Shown: one piece after another, positions 7,128 to 15,773 of the stretch | Numbering within the stretch: position 1 is the first letter of the stretch | Layout of the letters: each line of letters opens with the position of its first letter | Origin: Bacteroides sp. | Lineage (GTDB): Bacteria; Bacteroidota; Bacteroidia; Bacteroidales; Muribaculaceae | Reading direction: 5' to 3' | Length of the DNA: 64,000 bases | Assembly: GCA_014802105.1 (NCBI GenBank) | Contig: JAAVCX010000008.1 | Coordinates: 6,343-70,342 of the forward strand | The notes under the pieces: generated by a model | Told to the model about the DNA's origin: nothing | Databases searched by the model: none | What the model saw: only the letters and a program-made list of their open reading frames with translations | Program-made: the position numbers and the translations under genes

Positions 7128-8421
7128 GTTTCGCGGGTACAAAGTGAGCATATACCTTCTCGGTTATTTCGGTTGACGAGTGACCGAGAAGTTGGCTCAC
7201 CATAGATAGTTGCATGTCATTATTAAGACTGTGAACTGCAAAGGTGTGACGGCTTACATGAAAGGTGAGATCAAAGGGCAGTCCGATCTTCTTACCGACA
7301 ACCGCAAGAGCTTGATTGATACATTTTGTGGTGTTAGTACGATTGGTGTATAACGACGCCGAATCATCCAGATTGAAATTGTCAGGTAATAGACCGAACA
7401 CGAATCGCTCATGTTTCCCTTTCCACTGTTCAAGGATTTCGATAGCCTGTTCACTGAGTGGGATGACATTGCGGTTGCGTGTTTTGACTTGAATTTTGTT
7501 GAGAGTCTCGTTTGTCAGAGATATGTCTGACCACTGGAGGGTAAGAATATCTACAAGTCTCAGCCCACAAGCATACATAGCAAACAAGAACATCTCGACA
7601 TACTCCCGACGTCTTACTTCTGTATCGTTGTGATAGAACTCAATCATCTGTACGAGTTGTGTTTTAGAGAGATGTTTTATTTTGCTGCTATTATCGGTCT
7701 GAAGAGATTTAGTCTTGACAATGCGCATTTGCTGTATTGCCGCGTTGAGATTTGCAGGTATATATCCCTGTATCATTGCGAGCTGACAACCTTTAAGTAT
7801 AGGAGTCAAGGCATGATTGATAGTGTCGTCAGAATTATGCTTAAATTCCCTTCGCCACTGTATGTAACGGTCTATTATTGCAGTAGTGATTTCGGATACA
7901 TATATTTTATCGGGTGCGTATGTGCCCAGCTTTTCCGCTTTCAGGAACATCCCGAAAATGTTCATTACGCTAACGCCATTCTTATATACGCTGATACCTA
8001 TCTTATTGCGTTCAAGTTCGTTTTTGAGATTAGTGGTCACAAAGTCTGAGAAATCAATCCCTTTGTCATCTCTTGTAGTTGGGCTATCGTCAAGTAAAGC
8101 ACGAACAATATCAACCGTAATCTGCCCCGGATGCTTAGTACACCATTCGGCTATTTTTGCATCCATCTCATCCAATCGCTTGGAAAGACGGTTGTTGACA
8201 TTGCGGTAATCCTGCCCGTAACTTGCACGGACGCCACCACGTCCCTTGTTCTCATTCGGGTTCCAGTCCTTTTCTTTTACCGAAATTCCGGTAGAACGCC
8301 TAACTGCGACAGACTTTGCCGCATACTCTATTTGTACCGACAATGCTTTGTCGGGCTTACTATTACTTGTTTTATATAGTCTGTAATGACCTGTCGGATA
8401 AGGTCGTGAATATTTTCCCAT
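7087..8421 (-). CDS. Tyrosine recombinase (integrase)
   Basis: A 444-residue site-specific recombinase of the type found on Bacteroidota integrative elements. It has an N-terminal arm-binding-like region, a SAM-like core-binding domain near 115-230 and a catalytic domain with all expected residues: R288 (ACGLRLVD), K313 (QVKTRN), H388 and R391 (HVSRHT), H414 (LGHSS) and the nucleophile Y424 (EKVYAHF). It should therefore be active. It converges on the primase-like gene, with their 3' ends meeting near 7087. The sequence beyond its start codon contains a palindrome and direct repeats that could be recombination or control sites. It marks the right end of the accessory island. Confidence 0.93.
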   Translation of the reverse strand: MGKYSRPYPTGHYRLYKTSNSKPDKALSVQIEYAAKSVAVRRSTGISVKEKDWNPNENKGRGGVRASYGQDYRNVNNRLSKRLDEMDAKIAEWCTKHPGQITVDIVRALLDDSPTTRDDKGIDFSDFVTTNLKNELERNKIGISVYKNGVSVMNIFGMFLKAEKLGTYAPDKIYVSEITTAIIDRYIQWRREFKHNSDDTINHALTPILKGCQLAMIQGYIPANLNAAIQQMRIVKTKSLQTDNSSKIKHLSKTQLVQMIEFYHNDTEVRRREYVEMFLFAMYACGLRLVDILTLQWSDISLTNETLNKIQVKTRNRNVIPLSEQAIEILEQWKGKHERFVFGLLPDNFNLDDSASLYTNRTNTTKCINQALAVVGKKIGLPFDLTFHVSRHTFAVHSLNNDMQLSMVSQLLGHSSTEITEKVYAHFVPAKLRDELLKVELPSL

Positions 8422-8565
8422 ACCAATTATATAGAGGATTTATCCGAAGTTTACCCTCACATTGCCGATAGTGTGGGTTTATAATGCGAAGATAACTTAA
8501 TTTAATGATAATAGATATGTTACGAGTACTAAAATATGCGATACTCTTCCTCCATAATTTCTGAT

Positions 8566-8579
8566 ACTGTCGCGACAGT
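8566..8579. promoter_or_regulatory. Perfect 14-bp palindrome ACTGTCGCGACAGT
   Basis: A perfect dyad upstream of the integrase, overlapping the first copy of the 22-bp direct repeat. It could be a recombinase core or an operator for the integrase. No experimental or comparative evidence is available here. Confidence 0.5.
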
Positions 8580-8652
8580 TTTACGATAGTTAATTCAGGA
8601 TTCCCAATATACCTTTTTGTTTATGTTGTTAGTTTTACGATAGTTTATTCAG
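8577..8652 (+). repeat. Pair of 22-bp direct repeats upstream of the integrase
   Basis: Copies at 8577-8598 and 8631-8652 read agttttacgatagtt then (a or t)attcag, with one mismatch, 54 bases apart start to start. Paired direct repeats next to an integrase gene are typical of arm-type recombinase sites, so that is the favoured reading; it is inference. Confidence 0.6.
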
Positions 8653-8674
8653 CGGTAAAACGTGGTAAAACGCA

Positions 8675-8718
8675 AGAAAAAAGAGTTGAACTATCGCTGT
8701 TTGCAATGCTCAACTCTT
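8675..8718 (-). terminator. Rho-independent terminator for the DUF2795 gene
   Basis: AAGAGTTGA (8681-8689) pairs with TCAACTCTT (8710-8718). On the minus strand the stem is followed by a run of T (complement of 8677-8682). It lies about 30 bases beyond the stop of the minus-strand gene at 8752. Confidence 0.7.
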
Positions 8719-8751
8719 TGATATTCTTGTTGTTAGTCTTTGTTGGACTAA

Positions 8752-8973
8752 TCAATACTCCTCCTCGTTGAAGAAGAAGTCTTCTTTGGAGGGGTAGTCG
8801 GGCCAGATGTCTTCGATACATTCGTAGGCTTCGCCTTCGTCCTCCATTTCCTGAAGGTTTTCGATTACTTCCATCGGTGCGCCTGAGCGCATGGCATAGT
8901 CTATGAGTTCCTCGCGTGTTGCGGGCCAGGGTGCATCCTCGAGCTTGGAGGCGAGTTCAAGTGTCCAGTACAT
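8752..8973 (-). CDS. DUF2795-type small protein
   Basis: A 73-residue acidic protein starting MYWTLELASKLEDAPWPATREELIDYAMRSG. The pattern of a leucine-rich start, a W-P-A-T-R-E-E-L-I-D-Y-A core and an acidic tail (EDFFFNEEEY) matches the small DUF2795 family, widespread in Bacteroidota and of unknown role. It has no signal peptide. It lies downstream of ftsZ on the same strand and has its own terminator. Conservation of this neighbour suggests it is core and not part of the integrated island. Confidence 0.75.
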   Translation of the reverse strand: MYWTLELASKLEDAPWPATREELIDYAMRSGAPMEVIENLQEMEDEGEAYECIEDIWPDYPSKEDFFFNEEEY

Positions 8974-9047
8974 TGTCGGTTGGTAGATTAGAAATGTATG
9001 TTATTACTTTTGTCGTTGTTATATACAATCGTTATGGCCTGAGGGTT

Positions 9048-9073
9048 CACACCGATTGTCGATCGGTAGTGTG
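9048..9073 (-). terminator. Possible weak terminator hairpin after ftsZ
   Basis: CACACCGAT and ATCGGTagTGTG form a stem with a two-base bulge about 10 bases beyond the ftsZ stop. There is no clear T-run, so termination is uncertain. Confidence 0.3.
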
Positions 9074-9080
9074 TGTGAGG

Positions 9081-10586
9081 TCAGAATGAGAAGCTTTTGC
9101 CCGAGGAGGTTCCGGGGATGTTACCTCGGGTGGCTGAGCTGTATCCCGGAGTTGTCGGGGTGTGGGGGCCGTAGGGCGAAGTGGCTGCTCCGGTGTCGTA
9201 GGCCGAGGTGCGTATCGACTCTACTATACGTCGGTCGCGTTTGTAGGCCGGAGTGCGCTCCAGGGCGTCACACACCATGTCGTCGTCGAGCTGATTGAGC
9301 GCGAGAATGATTGCGCTCGAGCGTTCGTGGCCGTCGGTGATGGCGATAGCTTTGTCGGCACCATATTCGCGTATTATGCGCTCCTGAATCTGTTGTGGAG
9401 CCGCGGTCTGAGGGCTCTGAGGCTGAGCGGTGTTGACCGGGGTGCCTGTCGGAGCAGCCGATGAGGCGGAGGCGGCTCCATGTTGGGGCTGGGCCGGGGC
9501 CGACTGCTGGCGCGAGGCGGGGGAGCCGAATGAGAAGCCTCCGTGATTGCCGGGAGCGGGGGCGCTTCCTTTCTCGATCTCTTCCTCTTCATCGCGCAGC
9601 GATGAGTCAAAGCCGGCGGCCAGGATGGTGATCTTGATCTTGTTGCCGAGCGACTCGTCATAGCTTACGCCCCAGATGACGTCGACCTTGTTGTTGAGCG
9701 AGCCGACAAACGAGGTGATTTCGTTGCTTTCGGCCATGAGGAAGGGTACCTCTGAATTGGGGTTGAAGTAGATGTTGAACAGCAGTTTCTTCGATCCCAT
9801 GATGTCGCGGTTCTTGAGCAGAGGCGAGTTGAGGGCATCCTGTATGGCTGCGGTCACGCGGCCTTCGCCCTCGCCATATCCGGTCGAGATGATGGCGGCT
9901 CCGCCGTCGCGCAGGGTGGTGTCGACGTCGTTGAAGTCGAGGTTGATGATACCCTGGTTGTTGATGAGCTCCGAGATGGATCGGGCGGCTATCGAGAGGG
10001 TTTCATCGGCCTTGCCGAAGGCGTTCATGAAGTCGAGATCGCCATAGATCTCGTTGAGACGCTCGTTGTGGATCACCAGCAGGGCGTCTACATATTTGGC
10101 CATCTCGTCGGCGCCGGCTATGGCCTTGCCGATTTTCACCTGGCCTTCAAAGAGGAAGGGTATGGTCACGATGCCGATGGTCAGCAGGCCGCGTTCTTTG
10201 GCTACACGGGCCACTACGGGGGCGGCGCCGGTGCCTGTGCCTCCGCCCATTCCGGCGGTGACAAACACCATCTTGGTCTCGTCGTCAAAGAGGGCGTTGA
10301 TATGCTCTGTGGCGTCTTCGGCAAAGGCGCGGGCTTTCTCGGGCTTATTGCCGGCTCCGAGGCCGTCGCCGATCTCGAGCACTGTGGGCACCGAGGAGTG
10401 GCGCAGGGCCTGGCGGTCGGAGTTGATGTTGACAAACGAGACGTTGCGGATGCCGTCGTTATACATGTGGTTGACGGCATTATTGCCGCCGCCGCCTACG
10501 CCTACGGCCTTGATTATGCAGTGTTCGGGTTCGGCCACAGCGCGGTTGGTGGCGAATGCCGAAGTGTCGTCGAGTTTCTCTTCCAT
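9081..10586 (-). CDS. ftsZ: Cell division GTPase FtsZ
   Basis: FtsZ polymerises into the Z-ring that guides septation. The 501-residue protein has the N-terminal nucleotide-binding motif (VGVGGGGNNAVNHM near 28-41), the tubulin signature GMGGGTGTGAAP (112-123), the T7 loop INLDFNDV (214-221) and the C-terminal sandwich ending near 325. A glycine-, alanine- and proline-rich linker follows (335-405), then a conserved-looking segment (DKAIAITDGHERSSAIIL) and the likely partner-binding peptide around ALERTPAYKRD. It ends in an unusual S/T/G-rich tail, KSFSF. It is longer than the roughly 380-400 residues of many bacteria, as is usual in Bacteroidota. It is the last gene of the dcw cluster, 99 bases after ftsA. 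Confidence 0.98.
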   Translation of the reverse strand: MEEKLDDTSAFATNRAVAEPEHCIIKAVGVGGGGNNAVNHMYNDGIRNVSFVNINSDRQALRHSSVPTVLEIGDGLGAGNKPEKARAFAEDATEHINALFDDETKMVFVTAGMGGGTGTGAAPVVARVAKERGLLTIGIVTIPFLFEGQVKIGKAIAGADEMAKYVDALLVIHNERLNEIYGDLDFMNAFGKADETLSIAARSISELINNQGIINLDFNDVDTTLRDGGAAIISTGYGEGEGRVTAAIQDALNSPLLKNRDIMGSKKLLFNIYFNPNSEVPFLMAESNEITSFVGSLNNKVDVIWGVSYDESLGNKIKITILAAGFDSSLRDEEEEIEKGSAPAPGNHGGFSFGSPASRQQSAPAQPQHGAASASSAAPTGTPVNTAQPQSPQTAAPQQIQERIIREYGADKAIAITDGHERSSAIILALNQLDDDMVCDALERTPAYKRDRRIVESIRTSAYDTGAATSPYGPHTPTTPGYSSATRGNIPGTSSGKSFSF

Positions 10587-10685
10587 GATTTAAGAGGGTT
10601 GTGGGCTGAGGTATATTGAGTTTCAGAGAGGGTTCGGGGTAAAGTTACGGTTGGCAGTTTCAGAGAGGGGCCGGCAGGGGAGGGG

Positions 10686-12224
10686 TCACTCCTCGTCTTC
10701 CTCCTCTTCGAAGGTGCTCTGCACGGCGTTGGCCACGCGGTTGACGAGTTTACCGTAGAAGTTTGAGAAAATGCTCGGTTTCTTGGGGCGCTCGGGCTCG
10801 GGCTCTGCTACCGGGGCCGGATCAGGAGCCGGGGCCGGAGTGGGAGCGGGGGCAGGAGCGGGGGCTACGGGGCGCGGTGCCTGACCGGTGGCGTTGGGGA
10901 AATTGGGAGCCTGAGGTGCCGGACGCTGGCCCGGGTGATAGGCGGGACGGGCCGGCGAGGGGGTTCCTGCTGTTGCCGCGGGGGCCGGCGTGGGGTTGAC
11001 CGGTGCCGGCTGGGGTTCGCTCTGATAAGGGGGCTGGGGTTGTCCTGAAGCGGGGGCATAGACCTGAGGTTCAGGCTGGGGGGTGGGAGAGAGGCAGTCG
11101 ACCGGCTCGTTGTGGGCGGCGGCGGCCAGGATAGCCAGCACATCGACAGAGTCGGCTACCTGAATACGGCCGTCGAGTATGCGCAGGCGGTTGCCGGGGG
11201 CACCCGTGCGCACTTTGAGCCCCGACATCTGCTCCAGCCGCTGGTTGAATCGAGCCAGGCGCGATCCGCGGCCCACGATGATGATGCCGTGGGGCAACTG
11301 GCTTGCGCTCAGACCGGCATATTTGATCTGCTCGCAGATGTTGAGGATGATCTCTCCGGCGCGGGCTGCCACATAGTTGTTGATGGTAGCCATGTCGGGG
11401 TTCTGGAATGAGGAATTCAGCGGGTCGCCGGTGGTCGGTATGGCCGATCCTGCATTTTTCTTGATCTCCTCGGCCTGCTCCTCGAGGTAGTTGAGCGAAG
11501 CTATGTCGCGAGTGATATTGCGTGAACCCATCGGCAACACTGCCAGATGCTGGAGCGATCCGTCACGATAGATGGCCACCGTAGTGGTCTCGGCTCCGAA
11601 ATCCACCAGCATGCACCCCAGTTTCTTTTCATCGTTGAGGAGCACCAGATCGGCCAGGGCCAGAGGTCTCACGAAAGTGTCGGCCACCCTGAGCCCGAGT
11701 TTCTCCTCGACCACCACGGCGAGGTTGCGCATCATCTGTGTGCGGCAGCTGATGAGATTGAGCCGGGCCTGGACATGAGAGCCCATCACGCCGATAGGCC
11801 GCGTGGTGACGGTCTTGTCGATGAGCAGCTCGCGCGGAGTGGCTCCGACTATGGTGCGGTCATGAAGGGGCGATTTGAGCACCTCGGCGGTGATGTCGTC
11901 AAGGAGCTCCTTGGTGATGATCGTCTCCATGGGCAGACGGCGTTCACACTCTATCGGCTGGGAAATGAGCGAGCGTCCGCCCACGCTGAGATACACGGCC
12001 TGCACCTTGCGTGGCGCCACGCGCAGTTCCAGCCGGTTGATGACATTGCGCACAGCCTGGGCCGTCTCGAAGATGTTGCGTATCATGCCGTAGCGCACAA
12101 TATCGAGTATCGGTTCTTCTTCGACAGCCGTGACATTGAGGGCTGACTCGGCTGTGATAGTGCCTATTGCTCCTTTGATTTTGGAGCTGCCTATTTCGAG
12201 GGCTATGATTGTCTTTTCGTCCAT
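10686..12224 (-). CDS. ftsA: Cell division protein FtsA with a long proline-rich tail
   Basis: FtsA is the actin-like membrane tether of the Z-ring. I place the start at ATG 12224 (MDEKTIIALEIGSSKIKGAIG), because upstream residues of the longer frame are low-complexity and lie between genes. The phosphate 1 motif is LEIGSSKIKG, and the later motif LVDFGAETTTVAIY is also present. The actin-like core ends near residue 395. About 90 residues very rich in proline and alanine follow, then a basic-hydrophobic helix (IFSNFYGKLVNRVANAVQ) and an acidic end (EEEEDEE). The helix would be the membrane-targeting element, moved far from the core by the linker. Total length is 512 residues, against about 420 in E. 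coli. Confidence 0.95.
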   Translation of the reverse strand: MDEKTIIALEIGSSKIKGAIGTITAESALNVTAVEEEPILDIVRYGMIRNIFETAQAVRNVINRLELRVAPRKVQAVYLSVGGRSLISQPIECERRLPMETIITKELLDDITAEVLKSPLHDRTIVGATPRELLIDKTVTTRPIGVMGSHVQARLNLISCRTQMMRNLAVVVEEKLGLRVADTFVRPLALADLVLLNDEKKLGCMLVDFGAETTTVAIYRDGSLQHLAVLPMGSRNITRDIASLNYLEEQAEEIKKNAGSAIPTTGDPLNSSFQNPDMATINNYVAARAGEIILNICEQIKYAGLSASQLPHGIIIVGRGSRLARFNQRLEQMSGLKVRTGAPGNRLRILDGRIQVADSVDVLAILAAAAHNEPVDCLSPTPQPEPQVYAPASGQPQPPYQSEPQPAPVNPTPAPAATAGTPSPARPAYHPGQRPAPQAPNFPNATGQAPRPVAPAPAPAPTPAPAPDPAPVAEPEPERPKKPSIFSNFYGKLVNRVANAVQSTFEEEEDEE

Positions 12225-12282
12225 GGGATCGGGTGGAGTGGGGTGTTTTATATGGGGGTGAGTGGTGGATGTGTCTTGAAGA

Positions 12283-13188
12283 TTAACCGTTTTTGGCGGG
12301 TATCGGTTTTTCGGAATGGGCTTTTTGTCCCGGTCGGGTACGTCCGGGAGCCACGTCGTCGCCGGCGAGCATGGCGTCGATCGAGACCGCCTCTTCGTCA
12401 TAGTGGGAGACTACCGGCACGTCGGCCGCGCGTTTATGGCGCTTGGATGCTACCAGTTGTCCGTTCCATTTGAGGGTCAGGGTGTCATATTTTTCCCAGC
12501 CTTGGCGCGGGAGCACTTTGCGGTAGAAAGTCAACAGTCTCTCAAACTTGCTCTCCAGATCGGTGGGGGCTCCTATGTTAATGACGTGCTGGCGTATATT
12601 GGGTATGAGCAGCACATCGGTGGGAGAGTTGACCTTGATCATGCCTATGTAGGCGTTCCAGACCGTGTCGTTGGCTATATAGTTGAGCAGAGGCAGGAGC
12701 GACAGTGGGGTGAAGGCCGAGTCGGCGGGATCGAAATGACCCTGCACTACGGGGACATTCTTGTGGTAGCGGGCCGAGGCCTTGACACGCTTGCCGGCAC
12801 GGTTGACATAGTAGCTCTCCGAGCGGTCAAACACTCTGAGCACCGGCTCGATGGGCTTCACCTTGATGCGTATCGACCCGTCGGTATATCTCACCACCGA
12901 GGCATCCTCGATCTTGTCGAGCTCTAGTAGCCGGTGGCGTATCTCCTGAGTATTGATATTCTCCAGAGCTATGCCGTGAGCGCGCTCGGGCAGGTCGCCA
13001 AGCTCGCGCTCGAGCTCCTGAGAGGTCACGAAAGGTTTCACGCCTTCCACCCGTTTGGAGCCGTCAGCCACCTCGATGGTCATCCCCGAGCACAGGGACG
13101 TCTCAGGCTCTCTGCCGGTCATCACTATGGCTATCACCATATAGACGACCAGCATCAGCGAGAAGATTATTTTCAGAGTGCGAGACAC
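12283..13188 (-). CDS. ftsQ: Cell division protein FtsQ
   Basis: A single-pass divisome protein with a short N-terminus, one membrane segment (residues 6-24) and a periplasmic part of about 275 residues containing a POTRA-like region and a beta domain (SYYVNRAGKRVKASARYHKNVPVVQG is the typical DivIB/FtsQ segment). It connects early and late division proteins. It is 301 residues long with a basic C-terminal tail. It lies between murC and ftsA, 36 bases after murC, in the expected cluster order. The assignment rests on position, topology and the conserved segment. Confidence 0.9.
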   Translation of the reverse strand: MSRTLKIIFSLMLVVYMVIAIVMTGREPETSLCSGMTIEVADGSKRVEGVKPFVTSQELERELGDLPERAHGIALENINTQEIRHRLLELDKIEDASVVRYTDGSIRIKVKPIEPVLRVFDRSESYYVNRAGKRVKASARYHKNVPVVQGHFDPADSAFTPLSLLPLLNYIANDTVWNAYIGMIKVNSPTDVLLIPNIRQHVINIGAPTDLESKFERLLTFYRKVLPRQGWEKYDTLTLKWNGQLVASKRHKRAADVPVVSHYDEEAVSIDAMLAGDDVAPGRTRPGQKAHSEKPIPAKNG

Positions 13189-13224
13189 GGCAGTTAGTAA
13201 TCGGTTGTTATTCAGTAGGCTGAC

Positions 13225-14610
13225 TTATTCTCGGGTACACTCGGCCACTATTTCGGGCAGATAATTGCAGATGTCGCCGGCGCCCACTGTCAGTAGAATG
13301 TCAAAGTTACGGTTTTTTAGTGTTTCCACCAATTTTTCTTTAGGTATTAACGTTTTGTCAGGCGCGGTTATTTCAGAGAGTATCATTTCGGAGCTCACAC
13401 CCTCGATCGGCTCCTCGCGAGCAGGATAGATGTCGAGCAGTATCACTGAGTCGGCTTCCGAGAGGGCCTGGGCAAACTCGGGGGCGAAATCGCGGGTGCG
13501 GCTATAGAGATGAGGCTGGAAAGCCACGGTCAGATGGCGTCCGGGATAGAGACTCCTGATAGATGATATGGAGCTCATCAGTTCGCGCGGATGGTGGGCG
13601 TAGTCGTCGATGATCACGCGACCGGCACCCGAGCGCTCCTTGAGCCACACTTCAAAGCGTCGCTTGGTGCCCTTGTAGGTCGAGATAGCCTCTCTGACCA
13701 CTTCGGGATCCCAGGCCTGGGTGCAGCACACGGCGGCGGCGGCGGCGATAGCGTTTTCGATATTTATCTCCACGGGCACGCCGAGGTTGACATTGCGTAT
13801 GGTGCCGCGGGGTGTCACCAGGTCAAAGGTGATGACACCCTGGCCACGGCGTATATAGGAGGCATGGAAGTCACCCTCGTCGCGCGAATAGGTGTAGACC
13901 TTAACTCCTTCCTTCACGCGCGGTTTCAGCTTGAGACCGGTGTGGACTATGAGGGTGCCTCCGGGGCGTATCAGTTCGGTAAAATGAGCGAAACTCTCGA
14001 GATAAGCTTCCTCGGTGCCATAGATGTCGAGATGGTCGGGATCGGTGGAGGTGATGACGGCCACCGTCGGGGTGAGATGATGGAAGGAACGGTCATACTC
14101 GTCGGCCTCGATCACCGAGTAGAGCGTCGAGGGGGAGAGCAGGAAATTGCTGTTGTAGTTGCGCGACACTCCACCCAGAAAAGCGTTGCAGCCGGCCTTG
14201 CTCGAATAGAGGATATGGGCGGCCATCGACGAGGTGGTAGTCTTGCCGTGAGTACCTGCAAAGCATAGGGCTTCGCCCGTCAGAGTGATCAGGCCGAGCA
14301 CTTTGGCACGCTTCATGATTTCAAACCCGTTGTCCCTGAACCACTGCATGATGGGCGACGACTCGGGCACCGCAGGAGTGTAGACCACCAGAGTGTCGGA
14401 CGCCGAGCGCATCCCGGCGGGGATGGTGGCAGGATCATCGGTAAAAGATATTTCGACCCCCTCGGCCTGGAGGGCGCGGGTGAGATCGGTGGGGGTGCGG
14501 TCATATCCGGCCACACTCTTGCCACGCGAGAGAAAATAGCGCTCCAGGGCGGCCATACCGATACCGCCGGCGCCTATGAAGTATACGTTTTTGATGGTTT
14601 CGATGGTCAT
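13225..14610 (-). CDS. murC: UDP-N-acetylmuramate--L-alanine ligase
   Basis: MurC adds L-alanine to UDP-MurNAc, the first amino acid of the peptidoglycan stem, using ATP in the cytoplasm. Visible features are the N-terminal Rossmann motif GAGGIGMAAL (13-22), the ATP-binding motif FAGTHGKTTTSSM, the Mur-ligase segment VIEADEYDRSF and the C-terminal AFQPHLYSRTRDF. The length, 461 residues, is normal. The start ATG 14610 lies 12 bases after murG. It is part of the minus-strand cell wall operon. Confidence 0.97.
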   Translation of the reverse strand: MTIETIKNVYFIGAGGIGMAALERYFLSRGKSVAGYDRTPTDLTRALQAEGVEISFTDDPATIPAGMRSASDTLVVYTPAVPESSPIMQWFRDNGFEIMKRAKVLGLITLTGEALCFAGTHGKTTTSSMAAHILYSSKAGCNAFLGGVSRNYNSNFLLSPSTLYSVIEADEYDRSFHHLTPTVAVITSTDPDHLDIYGTEEAYLESFAHFTELIRPGGTLIVHTGLKLKPRVKEGVKVYTYSRDEGDFHASYIRRGQGVITFDLVTPRGTIRNVNLGVPVEINIENAIAAAAAVCCTQAWDPEVVREAISTYKGTKRRFEVWLKERSGAGRVIIDDYAHHPRELMSSISSIRSLYPGRHLTVAFQPHLYSRTRDFAPEFAQALSEADSVILLDIYPAREEPIEGVSSEMILSEITAPDKTLIPKEKLVETLKNRNFDILLTVGAGDICNYLPEIVAECTRE

Positions 14611-14622
14611 AACGAGAGGAAT

Positions 14623-15726
14623 TTATTTGTGAGAGGTGATTTCGAGTATGCGGTCGACGATGAGGTCGTCGGCATCGGGACGGGCCATAGCCAGGATCTC
14701 GCGCGAGAGATTTTCGCGTGCCTGAGGGTCGGCCAGCAGTTCTTTCAGTGTTGAGGGGAGCTGGGCCACAGCGTCGCGGTCGAGTATCATCACCGCGGCG
14801 CCCCGGCTCGACAGTGCCTCGGCGTTATGACGCTGATGGTCTTCCGAGACGTTGGGCGAGGGGATCAGGATGACAGGTTTACCGAGTATCTGGAGCTCGG
14901 AGATAGTTCCTGCTCCCGCACGTGAGACCACCAGATCGGCCGCGCGGTAGGCCAGATCCATGCGTGTGATGAAGGTCGTGGCCTTCACCCGGTCGTGACC
15001 CTCGGCGAGTGCCTGGAAATGATCGGCTCCATAGCGGCCGGTCTGCCAGAGCAACTGGGCGTCGCTCTCCCCGATCACGGGGAGCGAGGCGGCTATGGCT
15101 TCGTTGACTGTGCGTGCGCCCAGCGATCCGCCGACCGAGAGCACCAGCAATTTCTCCGGGTCAAAACCGAGCTCGGCCTTGGCCTCGGCTCTCGAGAGGG
15201 TCAGATCCTTGAGATCCTTGCGCACAGGGTTGCCCGTCATCACTATGCTCGTGGCCGGGAAAAAGCGGTCAAGTCCCTCGTAGGCCACACATATAGCCTT
15301 GGCTTTGCGGGCCAGCAGCTTGTTGGTCACTCCGGGATAGGAGTTCTGTTCCTGCAACAGGGTGGGCACTCCGCGACGCTGGGCCTCCTTGAGCACCGGG
15401 CCGCTGGCATATCCGCCGACACCGATGGCTATGTCGGGGTCAAACTCCTTGACTATGCGACGCGCCTTGCGCAATGATTTCCAAAGCTTCCATAACACTC
15501 CGAAGTTGCGCCACAGTCGCTTGCGGTCAAATCCGGCCACCGGCAGGCCCTCGATGGGATAGCCGGCTGCAGGGACACGCTCCATCTCCATGCGCCCCTG
15601 AGCGCCTACGAAGAGTATATCGGCATCGGGACAGCGCCGCTTCACGGCATTGGCTATCGACAGGGCCGGGAAAATGTGTCCGCCGGTGCCACCGCCCGAG
15701 ATGAGAACTTTGAGTTTTTTACCCAT
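14623..15726 (-). CDS. murG: UDP-GlcNAc:undecaprenyl-PP-MurNAc-pentapeptide GlcNAc transferase
   Basis: MurG converts lipid I to lipid II on the inner face of the membrane. The GT-B fold signature GGGTGGHIFPAL lies at residues 11-22, and the donor-site region has SVGGSLGAR and the loop SRAGAGTISELQILGKPVILIP. The length of 367 residues is typical. It lies between ftsW and murC with short spacers, consistent with co-transcription. Confidence 0.97.
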   Translation of the reverse strand: MGKKLKVLISGGGTGGHIFPALSIANAVKRRCPDADILFVGAQGRMEMERVPAAGYPIEGLPVAGFDRKRLWRNFGVLWKLWKSLRKARRIVKEFDPDIAIGVGGYASGPVLKEAQRRGVPTLLQEQNSYPGVTNKLLARKAKAICVAYEGLDRFFPATSIVMTGNPVRKDLKDLTLSRAEAKAELGFDPEKLLVLSVGGSLGARTVNEAIAASLPVIGESDAQLLWQTGRYGADHFQALAEGHDRVKATTFITRMDLAYRAADLVVSRAGAGTISELQILGKPVILIPSPNVSEDHQRHNAEALSSRGAAVMILDRDAVAQLPSTLKELLADPQARENLSREILAMARPDADDLIVDRILEITSHK

Positions 15727-15773
15727 GATAGAGAGTTGCTTTAAGAGGTTGTTGGCTGAGTGTCTGAGGCGAC

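Larger units (their letters stand above)
8422..8751. other. Intergenic region between integrase and DUF2795 gene: candidate attachment or control region
   Basis: This 330-base AT-rich gap contains no gene that I can support. It holds the palindrome at 8566-8579, a direct repeat pair at 8577-8652 and a minus-strand terminator near 8675-8718. No tRNA is present. The transition from island to core chromosome must lie in or near this gap. Confidence 0.5.

Noticed and set aside
5640-8421. Genome-wide TAG recoding
   Set aside because: Other genes in the window, including the integrase and the FtsZ-like gene, end in TAG at sensible positions; recoding, if any, would be limited to one element.
8422-8751. 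tRNA gene as integration site
   Set aside because: No cloverleaf-like sequence could be found in the gap.
12225-12401. Longer N-terminus for FtsA
   Set aside because: The extra 59 residues are proline- and basic-rich, unlike any FtsA start; ATG 12224 gives the conserved beginning.
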